Source of the DNA: Nothopassalora personata
Lineage: Eukaryota > Ascomycota > Dothideomycetes > Mycosphaerellales > Mycosphaerellaceae
Assembly (NCBI GenBank): GCA_033816765.1
Contig: CM066290.1
Span: 1,612,001-1,676,000, forward strand
Reading direction: 5' to 3'
Length of the DNA: 64,000 nucleotides
Shown here: positions 10,740-21,366 of the stretch, in pieces
How the letters are laid out: every line of letters begins with the position of its first letter
Position numbering within the stretch: the first letter of the stretch is position 1
Notes under the pieces: generated by a model
The model's database searches: none
Seen by the model: only the letters and a program-made list of their open reading frames with translations
What the model was told of the DNA's origin: nothing
Program-made: the position numbers and the translations under genes

Positions 10740-10974
10740 CGTATCAGTATCTAGTTTATAAGGTTAAAATTACGGTTTAAGGTCTAAGGTTCACGGTTAA
10801 GGTCATTACTTAAGGTTAAGGTTTAAGGTTAAGGTTTAAGGTTAAGGTTTACGGTTAAGGTCGACTAAGGTCGAAAACACTTAAGGTCTAAGGTATTTAG
10901 CAACAATTACGGTTACAAGGTCCTATTAAGTAACAACTAGTATTAGCATATTCTAAAGCAAGCACCACGTAACA
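10740..10974 (+). repeat. Leader of T4 with AAGGTT/AAGGTC short tandem repeats
   Basis: The untranslated leader between LTR and gag carries a run of 6-7-base units that read TCAAGGT in undamaged T6. In T4 the run is longer (10790-10870). It only superficially resembles a telomeric repeat. Confidence 0.7.
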
Positions 10975-12334
10975 ATGGATACGGCTACATTACTAGAAAA
11001 ACTTAGTACCTTTACCGACATAGGCAGGGGCTACGAACAGCCTATAAACCCTACGAAAATGGAAGGGGTCTATAGGGATTCTATCCCTTATAAGGGGATA
11101 GAGGAATCGGAGGAAGGGGAAACACCTAAATCTAGTAAAGAAGGGAGAAGCGGGACTAGCGCCGCTAAATTGGGTATAGGTGTAGAAACGAACAGTACAA
11201 TTAGAATAGATGCTATAACTGCCCTCTTTAGACGATTAGTAGTAGTAATAGAAAACGCTAGCCCTCGCTTTCTACCTCTAGGAGGTGCTAAGAATCCGTT
11301 CTTTAATAGCACTAATGCTGCTAAGTTCTAGGAGCGGTTTAGCGACCTAATAGACTAGTATCCGCCTCGGCATCTATTAAGAAGGATGATTTCTAGGGTA
11401 GGTTTAAGCGCAATTACGAAACTACTATCCGGCGCGTAGTTATAAGACTGCCTAGGTGGTTTACTAATAAGGCACGTTTTAGGAGGGCGTTCTTATTAGA
11501 GTTCTTAAGGTTTAACGCCTACTCGATGTTAGGGAGTCGGGAATATCTTAAGGAGATTGTTAGGGCGCAGTAAGGTAAGAGGCCTAAAGAATAAGATGTA
11601 AAGGAATTCATCCGCCTATTTATATCCTTAAGTAACCTAATTGAACCTAAGGATTTAGATAATAGCTCCCGGAGTTGCCTTCTCCTTTAGGGATTGCTAG
11701 AGGCGGTCGCGAAAGCGGTCTATAAGGCTTACGGGCTTCACCCGAAGTAGCCTAAGAAGTTTAGGGACTTTTAGAGGATCCTCGATAAAGCTACTAGTAT
11801 CGTAGATAGTAAGGAGGGATAGAAAGCTATACATATAGATTTCCCTCTTACTTTGCCTTAGCTACACCGCTTAGTCGTGAAGTAAATACCGCGCCTTAAG
11901 CCTAAAATTAACACGCTTAAGAAGGCTACCTCTAGGACTGTTGTTAATAATGACCTAATTTAGAAGGTAGCTAAGATAAGTATACGTATATACTAGCGCG
12001 GTCGCGTCGCGGACGCGGGTACCTTCTACCCGAGCGAGAATTAACGCTCTATGTAACCGGAGAGGCACGACCTAGACGCTAAACTGTAGGTTTACGTAAT
12101 GTAGCGTCCCCTATCGTAGAATCGCGAACAGTCTAAAGCGATAGATGGCTATTACTACAACTGTAGCAGTTCGAAGCACTAGGCTAGCACTTATAGGGCG
12201 ATAAGGTCCTTAATATCCCGGGGCTACGTATACCTCGCCCCGAACAACTAGTAGTATCTAGGGAAAGAAGGCGATCCACGTCCTACTAAGTTTAACTTTC
12301 GGAGGGACTATAGTAAACCGAAACTGCTCTACAT
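10975..12334 (+). pseudogene. gag of T4, 5' part, RIP-damaged
   Basis: The first 118 codons are still open and match the T6 Gag start (MDTA...LSTF). Downstream, stops accumulate and a G is missing at about 11370 (CTCGGCAT where T6 has CTCGGGCAT), giving a frameshift also seen in T2. T5 interrupts the gene at 12334; it resumes at 14791. Confidence 0.85.
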
Positions 12335-12682
12335 TGTTACGGAACAGTGTTATCGGTGCAAATGGTTGGACAACGGAGCAGGAAACCAGACGAAGCTGCA
12401 GACATGGATGCCTGGGGAGTCACGTGACAGAGCGATCAGGACTGATCGGTCCTGATCACTCTTGATCAGTTGATCAGACTCGCTCAGGGCAGAGCAGGAC
12501 AGATCACGCCAAGACATGGCACTATATAGACGACGCTTCTTTACGAGTAGATAGGAGCCTCGTGCTCAACTCATTTTAAGTATACACCATATACTGTTTG
12601 GAACCACTACCTTCATAACTGATTGAGACATCCCTGCAAAGATCCAAGCCCGAGTTGTGATAACGTACAGCGGTTCCTAACA
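12335..12682 (+). repeat. Left LTR of T5 (forward)
   Basis: 348 bp, TGTTACGG...CCTAACA, the exact reverse complement of 14438-14785 as far as I can compare. Contains CACGTG at about 12421 and the inverted repeat GATCAGGAC/GTCCTGATC at 12434-12457, followed by more TGATCA motifs, likely regulatory. A TATA-like ACTATATAGA lies near 12521. Confidence 0.88.
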
Positions 12683-12764
12683 ACTTAATCCCCCCCTTCA
12701 GCATTGTTGTCCCCAACAATCCATTTTATAAAGACTTGTGAGTCCTTTCCTTCTCTTGCTAACG

Positions 12765-13480
12765 ATGCCGTCCTCGACTGACCGTCGCAAGCGCGTTCTG
12801 GACGAAATTTCCCGGTCTGGTCTTCCCGCCGAATCCCCCTGCGACTACTGTAATAGTCGCGGCCTTTGTTGCATCATGCTTCCAGACGAATCTCGTTCCG
12901 CCCGCTGTTCCAACTGCATTTCCCAGGGTCGCAAGTGTGTGAATGCGTCGTGGTCTTCGCTTGACCGCACCAGGGAGCAGGTCTCGAGAGACCTTGAGAA
13001 CTCCCTCGACGCTCTGGACAAGAAACAAGAGGAGTTGAGCGCTCTTCTTTCCAAGGTCTCGCGTCTCCGTCGCACTCTGAAGCTTGCCGAAGAGCGCGCT
13101 TCGAAGAAGGCGACGTGCCTCCAGGAAGAGTTGTTTCTGGAGGATCAGCAGACCTGGCGCTCGGAGCAATCCGCCATTCTCCGGTCCGATCCCGATCTTC
13201 CCCTCGAGCCCTTGTCGACCAAGTCCCTGCAGTGGTTGGATACTTTCGATTGGGACTCCCTTCCCGCTGGTTTCCTAGAAACCCCCAGTGGTGTCCTCCC
13301 ATCGTGGGTATTCTTGTTCGTTGTGGCCGTGTCGTAGTGTTGACTTCTTTTCCCTAGGTCATCAAATCAAGAAGCCGCTGTTTGATGCCTTGCTGTCCTC
13401 AGGTTGTTTCTGCTAGGCAGATTTCGAGAAGAAGTTCTCGCATTCCTGGTATGTATTCTCTTCGCGAATCATTGCGTTGA
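12765..13480 (+). CDS. Antisense zinc-cluster/coiled-coil gene of T5
   Basis: First ATG at 12765. Residues about 22-60 hold CX2CX6C twice (CDYCNSRGLCC and CSNCISQGRKC), the same paired spacing as in T1, then a long charged helix (residues about 64-130) predicted to form a coiled coil. An intron with consensus ends and a TTGAC branch can be drawn at 13308-13357 (50 bases, phase 0). Splicing continues the frame to TGA at 13478-13480, while without splicing it ends TAG at 13335-13337. It runs opposite to the T5 gag and just inside the left LTR, which here points in the same direction and could drive it. A DNA-binding or Gag-interacting role is inference only. Confidence 0.65.
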
Positions 13481-14411
13481 ACTCGCGGCTAACCATGTTC
13501 TTTTTCTTGCAGTTCCTTGCAAAATGGCCTTGCTCGCCACATACGTAGCAGGTGGAACCTTTGCTCTTCAGCCCCCTTCCTGTCCTACGTTCCGTTACGT
13601 CCAATTCCATTGGGTCTCCGTAACCATTAGGGTCCTGACTTCTGGCCTTGAAGCCCCCTCTTCCGCCCGCGGCGGGTCTCTGGTATCCAGGCTGTACGTG
13701 TCGGTCGTACCTCAACTCCTGGAGCCTTTCGTCGATCTCCTTTGCTGCCTTGATCATCGCCCCTAGCGTAACGACGCTGGCGTTTCGGGATAGTTCGGCT
13801 TTGACGTTGTCTTTCAGCCCGAGGTAGAACTGCGATCGCAAAGCTGCGTCGTTCCATTCCAGGTCGGCGGCATATCCTTGGAATTCTGAGGCGTACAGCG
13901 CTACAGAAGTAGTCTGTCGAAGTTGTCGGATATGTCGGTCGGCGTATACCTCCTCATTTGGTATCCCGTATAGATCATCGAGTTTCGTCTCAAACTCGTC
14001 GTAGTCGTGGAAAATTTTTCGAGTTTCCGTTTTCGGTGTTTCTCCCTCGCCCTGGTTGTGTAGCCAGTCCTTGAGGTATGGTCGGAATCCTCTAGCTGCT
14101 TTTCCTCGTAGGAAGGATGCGGCGTACAAGACTTTAGAAGCCTCGCCTTGAAACTGGTGTGCGTTGAAGTGAAGGTACAACTGAACCTGCAGTTGAAAAG
14201 CCTCCAGTTTGTCCTTGGTCCCGTCGAACGTCTCCGGCGTAGACACCTTAGGTGCACGGTGGTGGTCCAATGGGTTCAGCATACCCATAGGAGTGTTGTT
14301 GTTCTTGCTGCTTCCTGTAATCGACATTTCGCTCATTCGTTCCGTGATGCCAGTTGACTGTGGCTGTTGTCGTGACGGACTCCGGGTAGCGTCTCTCCCA
14401 GACATATGCAA
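13413..14411 (-). CDS. gag: Gag of T5
   Basis: Open frame of 332 codons read leftwards from the right LTR. A capsid-like region (KVSTPETFDGTKDKLEAFQLQVQ and following) is typical of fungal gypsy Gag, then a basic stretch and the knuckle CYVCGEQGHFARNC near the C-terminus. It would form the particle and bind RNA. It stops at TAG 13413-13415 and no protease or pol follows, so the element could move only with proteins supplied by a relative. Not RIP-damaged. Confidence 0.85.
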   Translation of the reverse strand: MHMSGRDATRSPSRQQPQSTGITERMSEMSITGSSKNNNTPMGMLNPLDHHRAPKVSTPETFDGTKDKLEAFQLQVQLYLHFNAHQFQGEASKVLYAASFLRGKAARGFRPYLKDWLHNQGEGETPKTETRKIFHDYDEFETKLDDLYGIPNEEVYADRHIRQLRQTTSVALYASEFQGYAADLEWNDAALRSQFYLGLKDNVKAELSRNASVVTLGAMIKAAKEIDERLQELRYDRHVQPGYQRPAAGGRGGFKARSQDPNGYGDPMELDVTERRTGRGLKSKGSTCYVCGEQGHFARNCKKKNMVSREFNAMIREENTYQECENFFSKSA

Positions 14412-14437
14412 AGGGCCCTGGTGGTGGTGCTCAAAGT

Positions 14438-14785
14438 TGTTAGGAACCGCTGTACGTTATCACAACTCGGGCTTGGATCTTTGCAGGGATGTCTCAATCA
14501 GTTATGAAGGTAGTGGTTCCAAACAGTATATGGTGTATACTTAAAATGAGTTGAGCACGAGGCTCCTATCTACTCGTAAAGAAGCGTCGTCTATATAGTG
14601 CCATGTCTTGGCGTGATCTGTCCTGCTCTGCCCTGAGCGAGTCTGATCAACTGATCAAGAGTGATCAGGACCGATCAGTCCTGATCGCTCTGTCACGTGA
14701 CTCCCCAGGCATCCATGTCTGCAGCTTCGTCTGGTTTCCTGCTCCGTTGTCCAACCATTTGCACCGATAACACTGTTCCGTAACA
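14438..14785 (-). repeat. Right LTR of T5 (reverse)
   Basis: 348 bp, inverted copy of the left LTR. It is the natural 5' LTR for the minus-strand gag. Confidence 0.88.
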
Positions 14786-14790
14786 TACAT

Positions 14791-16342
14791 GCTCCCTCTA
14801 CTCGAAGAACATTATAGACCGATCGAGTTTAATAACTAGTATAAGATTCCCGTACTACGTAAGTAATAGATAGGTAGGGACTATACTAGGGTAACTAAGG
14901 TCACGCCTCCTAATTATTCTAAGCCCCCTCCTAACTTTAAGCATTTAATAGAGTATAGCCCTTAGGACGTACGGTCTAGCTAAATAGAGAAGGCTACTAG
15001 TACATATTAGGTCTTATTCGGAGAAAGTGAAGTAGAGCAGGCGGTCGACTTAGGCGAGCTTAACGAGGTATCTGCCTATCCTATGTAGTCTAACAAAGTA
15101 AAAGGGAAGGTACCCGTAGGCATTCTAAAGAATCCGTACCCGAGGACCCGGTCCTTAGCCTAGGATCTACGAGCCCGAGCTAAGGCTACTAAGAAAGTTC
15201 GCCTACAATTGGAACAGGAGATCCGGTAAGCTAAGATTAACTAGTAGGAGGTTGAAATAATTAACGAAGTTAGTGCTTAAATAAGCGAAACTTAATCATT
15301 AGCTAAATCCGGGGTAACCCTAGGAAGGGGAAAAGATGCCTAAGTAAACAGATTAGGGAACGATGCTAATAAAGGACTACCTAAGGATATGCCTATTAGT
15401 CCCGTGAACGCCCCCTTCGTATAAAGGAAGCGTATGTAGAATGCTAAGACTATAAGGATTAATAACTACGTCCGACAATATAGTTTAGCTAGTAATAGCC
15501 CGGTTATAAAGGAAGAGGGTATTATCTACTAGATTGATTAGATCCTCTAGATAACGTTTCCTAATATAAACGCCTAAGATTAGTTTCAATATAGTCGCTA
15601 GTTCGAGGCTACCCTCTTCGGTCGCGTTACTAACACCCCCGCTCTTTAGGAGAAGCTCGCTACAGTGCGACGCCTTATAGGAAAGAACCCTAAGGTTTGC
15701 ACTAGATAAGTGGTTACCTATAAAGATAAACCTAAGTATAATAAGGAGGTCTTCCGTAAAGATAGTTAGGCCTAGTATGTCGGAGTGTATTTAACTATGC
15801 TCTACTCTAAAGGAGCGGTCCCTACTACTAAGCTCTATAAGGACGTTAAGAAAATCGGGCTCTCTAGTGTCCTTAACAACTTTACTATAGTCCCTAGTCC
15901 TTAGGTAGTAGCGGAGTTCGGGATAAACAAGAACTAGATTAGGTGCCTAATTAACGAGGGTTCCGAGGTAAATATTATCGGCTAGAGGAACGCTTATAGA
16001 TTTAGGTTACCGGTAATATCGAGTACTTAGCTTACCTTTCGAGGTGCTAGAGGGCGGGCCTAGTTTAAAGGTGTTATAGGCAATTTAGATGTTTAGGTAT
16101 TTAGGGTTTACTACTAAATAGACATGTTCATCTCCTCGGATCTAAACTTACTAACAATCCTAGGACGCCCGTAGGCCCGTAAGGTGCGACTTACTGCCCG
16201 TAACTACGATAATAGTTTATAGGAGGGGACTATTACTAGCCGCAAAGGTAAAAGTGTTATGTTTACTACCCTAGTTCGCTCGGATAGGTACAAGACCCTT
16301 TAAGAACTATTAAAAGCGTCGGGAAATGGAAGGGTAGGTTAA
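14791..16342 (+). pseudogene. gag of T4, 3' part, RIP-damaged
   Basis: It continues the T6-like Gag after T5 and one TACAT copy. The protease region near 15950 still reads LINEGSEVNIIG (Asp to Asn) and the gag-pol junction keeps GGGAAAT and most of the hairpin near 16325-16370. Confidence 0.8.
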
Positions 16343-19300
16343 GTTACGGCGCTTAACCCACCGACTTGCTAAAGCCGGATTTAATAAAATTGGTAAGGTT
16401 CTCGCACTATCTCGGAAAAACTTCGGACTTTAATTTGCCGGTCCCGGGACCGGTAAATAGCTATAGTAAGGAAAATAGATACGACTACGGTACGACGTAG
16501 CTATAGGAAGGCACGACGCATCTATAGGAACCCGGCAAGGCTCTAACGCCTAGCAACCATTTAGCTCACTTATTGGGATTGCTTAAAAGTGCTAGAACAA
16601 AGGAACGAGTTGCAGAAATTGGAATAGGCGCGTTTAAGGGAAATTCTATTACTAACGTTTATTTAGTTTAAGGGGATTAGCCCTCCGAGATCCTAAGGCA
16701 ATCTACATTAAATGCTTAGGCACGGAAGCAATAGGTAGGCTAATATATAGCTAACATTAGGATGCCGTAGGTCTTTACGATGTATAAACGTAAGGCGGAC
16801 AAGAAGAAGCTAGTAGACGCGAGCGTTCACAAACGCCTAGAATCACGAGTTAAGGGAGATATAGAATAGAAGCGTAGGGTACTGTACCTAGAATCTAAGA
16901 TGCCTAAAGGATAAGGACCGTTTGATAGGAAGTACTTAACTAAGAAATTCTCAAGTATTAAGCGAGGTAGCCGGATTACGCTAGAACGACTTACCTTAAT
17001 TAAGGTTAGCATTAAGCTATTGCTAATAGAGCGGGCCTTATTCGATGAGATGCTCTATAACCGGGAGGCAGTCCTTACTTAGGATTTCAGTTATATAAGG
17101 CAAATTAGGCACGACGTTATACTACCTTAGAAGATTAATACGGTCCCTTATAGGCTATAGTAGGCACGCCCTATCCGGTTGTACCTAAGTCTTAGGGCGA
17201 TCGTTAAGCGCATAATTAGAGCCCGGATTAAGAATAACATCCTAGAATACTTATAAGGGGCATACTCCAATAGCTAGTTCCTAGTCGTAAAGAAGGTTAA
17301 TACCTCTAGAAGCGATGTGCTATATCGGTTAATTAACTTAGCTATACTCCTAAATAAGGTTACTATGCGCGATGCTAACATTCCACCGGACACGGATAGC
17401 TTCTTAGAGGATTTTGCCGGGTACCGAGTCGCTTTACTTATAGACCTGTTTTTAGGTTATAATTAGATTACTTTAGATAAGTCCTACCGGGACTTAATAG
17501 CCTTCATAGCCCCTCTTAGCCTAGTACGCAACACGACTCTACCTTAAGGAGCTACTAATTCAGTTGCCTAGTTCGTGCGTACGGTAATAAAGATTCTACT
17601 TAATTATATCTCGCATCGAGCGAAGCCGTTTCTCGATAACATTGGTATTAAGGGACTAACCGAGGACTATAGGAATGCCGAAGTAGAGCCTAGGTTAAGG
17701 AAATGGGTCGTTAAGTACATCGTTTCCCTAGATCTAGTTCTTACTAACCTAGAGAGAGCTAGTGCGGTAGTTGCTAGAGATAAATCCTAATAGTTATACG
17801 AAAAGCTTAAGATTGTTAGGTACGTTACTAGCCCGGATAGTCGCTATCCTAACCTAAAGGTTATAGCTAAGATCCTAGATTAGCCTACGCCTACCTATAT
17901 TAAGGAGGTCCGTACCTATGTAGGGCTGTGTATGTACTTCCGGATATAGATCCCCTAGTTCGTTATCGTCGCTCGACTAATGTACAAGCTACTAAAGAAG
18001 GACGCCGAGTTTACCTAAATAGAAAATGAGCAGTTCTTAAAAGAAGAGGTTACTAGATACCTTATGTAGGCTCTAGCCTTAGTTACCCTCTACTACTTAC
18101 CTAGTGCTAGGTCTATCTTTGTCTTAGTTAATACTAGCGGCACTAGATAGGGATGTATCGTTTCTTAAGAATTAATAGACAGTACTCGACGGCGTTACCC
18201 GGTGCGGTATAAGAGTAGAATCTAGAACGCGTTAGAATCTAGATATAATGCTAGTAAGCGGGAATGCCTTAGGGTCCTTAAGGGGCTTAAGAAGATCTAG
18301 AGATATATTACTAGCGTTAATTTTATCCTTGAGGTTAATGCTAAGACACTTATATAGTAGCTTAACCGGCCGGCTTCGGACCTACCGAACTCGGCAATAG
18401 CCCGGTAGGTCGCATAGATTAGGCTATTTACATTCGAAGTGAAGTACGTTACGGGAGCTAGGTATACTAGCCTAGATGCCCTGTCTCGTAGGCCCTCTAC
18501 ACCTTAGGAACCTAGGGAAGCTAACGAAGACGAAGTCGACTAGATAATTAATAATAAGCTATTTGGGTACCCGGAGCCGGTCGACACCTATCTAGTTAAA
18601 ATCTAGAAAACACGACATCTCGGGGACTAATATTCTAAGGGCTCTTAACAACTTGCTTAGGTAATAGAAACTAGGACCCGGCCCGATAGTGTTACCCGTA
18701 CTAAGTACCGGCGGCTAGTAAAGAAGAGCGTTAACTTCTTTATCCGGGACCAATTGCTATTCTTCTAGAAGCGCCGAGGAGCACCGTTATAACTTATAAT
18801 TAACGATAATAAAGCTTAGAAGGAAATCGTTATAGAGTGCTATAAGAGACACGGTTACCGTAGCGCTAAGGTCGTGTACAACCTTATTTCCGATCGGTAT
18901 TACTAGGACGGGTGCTTCGCCGATGTCTCTACGTAGGTTCGAAGTTATACTCCTTATAGGTTTCGCGAAGGCAACTAGCGCGCTAGTAAGCTTCACTTAT
19001 CGAGCCCTTAGGTCATTAGTAAGAAGTGGTACTCGGACCCCGTCTAGGTGCATAAAAATAGATACCTCCTAGTTACGCGCGAAGCACTTAGTAACTAGAT
19101 CGAGGCTAGAGTAACGAGGGCACCTTCTAGCTCTAAGACGGTTACTAAGTTTCTATACGAAGATATCTTCTATAGGCACGGCTACTATGCTAAAATTGTA
19201 CTTAATAACGCTACGGTTTATACGGGTAAGGTTAAGCGGTTACTAGTAGGGCTTAGTGTTCGAAGGATTCGAATATTACCGTACTATCCGTAGTCTAATG

Positions 19301-20131
19301 CTCCGGTCGAGGCTAGACACCGTCCGATTCTTATAGCGTTAGTAAAGCTTATAAGGAACACATACCACGGATAGGAATAATAGGTGCCCGCTATATTATA
19401 GGCTAATAGGACTACGACCTGTCGTACTACTAGAATAACGCTAGCTTAGGTCCTATATAGCTATCGCACGATTCTACCAATTAAGGTTAAGTACCCAACG
19501 TAGGCGAATTACTAATAGGGATCGGTAAGAACGACTAAGGACCTACTTGCTATGCGTACGCGTTAACTCTAGGCTCGAGACCTTAGTTTAGAAGAGCTAT
19601 ATGCTCGAAGGAAGCGACTAAGAGAACTTAGTAAGGACTACTTTAATTCTTACCGGAATGTTAACTCTATTAGTTTCTAGAAGGGCGACCTTATTATAAG
19701 ATTCGATAAGCTATATAAGGATGACTTCTTACGTAAGATCGGTTACCGATAGTAAGGTCTATATTGGGTGTCTAGTGTCTCTAGGGAGTTTAGTACCTAT
19801 ACTCTTAAGGAACTTAATAGTACGCTAATAAAGGGTGTTTAGGCACGAGAAAACCTTAAGCTAGTTCTAGAGCTTCGCCCGGATAACATAGGAGTACTAG
19901 GCCTAGATGATAGGATCGATCTCGTAATAGGGGAGGGAGAAGTCGCTAATAGCGTCGCTAATAGCGAAGACAGTAGTAATTCGAACGAGATCGAGCCTAT
20001 CGTCGACGAAGACATGCTACCTATAGGAGTTAACGAAAGGGGATCGTATCCTAAACCGGAATCTAAGAAGCTATAGGTTAGGCCTTATAACCTTTCTATA
20101 GCCGAAATTTCATAGTTTAGTAGGATTGAGG
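16330..20131 (+). pseudogene. pol of T4, RIP-damaged
   Basis: Colinear with the pol of T6, including the palindrome core at 16438-16453, reverse transcriptase around 17100-17700 (FLDNIGIKG), RNase H around 18120 and integrase around 18830-19400. Dozens of TAG/TAA codons are explained by TG or CA to TA change. Confidence 0.88.
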
Positions 20132-20755
20132 CTAAGAACCAATTAGTTAGCAATAGCGTACGGAGTTTACTTCCCTTAGGCATGTGTTATATATGCCCTT
20201 CAGTTTATTAAGCCGATTCGGTTATCTAGACTTCACTTTATAGGGTGTTCTTACCTTAGTTAGACCTTAGTTAGTAGAGTTACATTTACCGGTCCCGGGA
20301 CCGGTAAATTGGATTACGTAATAGCGTAGCATGCCTCTACCGAATGCTTACCTAGGTGGTCACTAGCACTGGTTTTCGGTTATATGTAGGGTTATCGGAC
20401 CTTTAGTATAACCTTAATAGCACTACTCTTACTACTTATAAGACCGGTCTCGGCGCTACTGCCTTATAACGGTTATAGGGACATACGCTAAGAGGTATAC
20501 TTAAGCGTAGCTCTCTACCTACTACTTCCTCTCCTTTTCTTTAAATACTAACACTATTACTAGAGCTACTAATACATCCATCTACTACTACTACATATAT
20601 TAGACGGTTCTTTAGCCTCTCTCTCTTTACGACCTTAACCTTCTTTAAAGCCCCTACCCTAACACTAAGCTTTTAAAGCTTACTAACACTCTAGAGTGGC
20701 ACTACGAGATAGCTAGCTCTTACGATCTTACTACTAGCGAATCCTAGTTATTATA
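20132..20755 (+). promoter_or_regulatory. RIP-damaged ORF3 promoter region of T4
   Basis: Corresponds to 28047-28646 in T6. The palindrome core is intact at 20289-20304 because it contains no CA or TG. The CACGTG box beside it has become TACGTA. Confidence 0.7.
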
Positions 20756-20766
20756 GCTTTAGCTAG

Positions 20767-21144
20767 TATTGACGACTAATGGGTTGTGTTGACCTTGGGT
20801 TTGGGTTTGGGAAGGGGTCCTTGGGTCCAACTTGCCCCTTTTTCATTTAGGTTTGATTGGACCCAAGGGCAAGCCAGCAGGACCTGGTATGGCTATTGAG
20901 ATATATATTGCGCAGTTGAGCATTGTAAGCGTAGCATCAAGGCAACAATTCAATTCATACCTCTCGAGTAGAGGGTATAGGGGTTTAGGGTCCGCCAATC
21001 CTCTTGTTTTATCTGGCTACTGCGCTGCTCGTCACGTGACCTGATTTCCCGGTCCCAGGACCGGCAAATACCCCTGCTTACGCAAGCACCGCTCCATACC
21101 ACCACAACTCGGACAGGCCTACATAGGGTGGTTGGTAGACATTA
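20767..21144 (+). repeat. 5' LTR of T6
   Basis: 378 bp, TATTGACG...GACATTA, so not the usual TG...CA. It contains CACGTG at 21033-21038 and, eight bases past the shared GTCACGTGA block, a one-base variant of the palindrome (CCGGTCCCAGGACCGG, 21049-21064). Confidence 0.92.
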
Positions 21145-21366
21145 TTTTGGTGGTCAATGAGGGGGGTTATCAAGTGTACACCCGGTGGCGTATCAGCATC
21201 CAGTTTGTAAGGTCAAAATCACGGTTCAAGGTCCAAGGTTCACGGTCAAGGTCGACTAAGGTCGAAAAACATTCAAGGTCCAAGGTATTCAGCAACAATC
21301 ACGGTCACAAGGTCCTGTCAAGCAACAACTAGTATCAGCACATTCTGAAGCAAGCACCACGCAACA
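21145..21366 (+). other. Leader of T6
   Basis: Untranslated region from LTR to the gag ATG, with scattered CAAGGTC units between 21205 and 21315. I do not recognise a standard tRNA primer site after the LTR (TTTTGGTGGTCAATGAGG). Confidence 0.6.

Larger units (their letters stand above)
12335..14785. mobile_element. T5: pol-less chromovirus remnant with LTRs in inverted orientation
   Basis: Flanked by TACAT at 12330-12334 and 14786-14790, so it was inserted as a unit into gag of T4. The two 348-bp ends are reverse complements of each other, not direct repeats. Between them lie a minus-strand gag and a plus-strand zinc-cluster gene, with no pol. The body is not RIP-damaged, although it sits in RIP-damaged DNA. 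Confidence 0.9.

Noticed and set aside
10790..10870. Telomere-like AAGGTT repeat
   Set aside because: Unit is RIP-altered TCAAGGT of the T4 leader, also present in T6, inside an element and not at a chromosome end.
11088..11312. Opposite-strand frames in the gag starts of T4, T2 and T6
   Set aside because: Shadow of gag. Same protein repeated only because the DNA is homologous.
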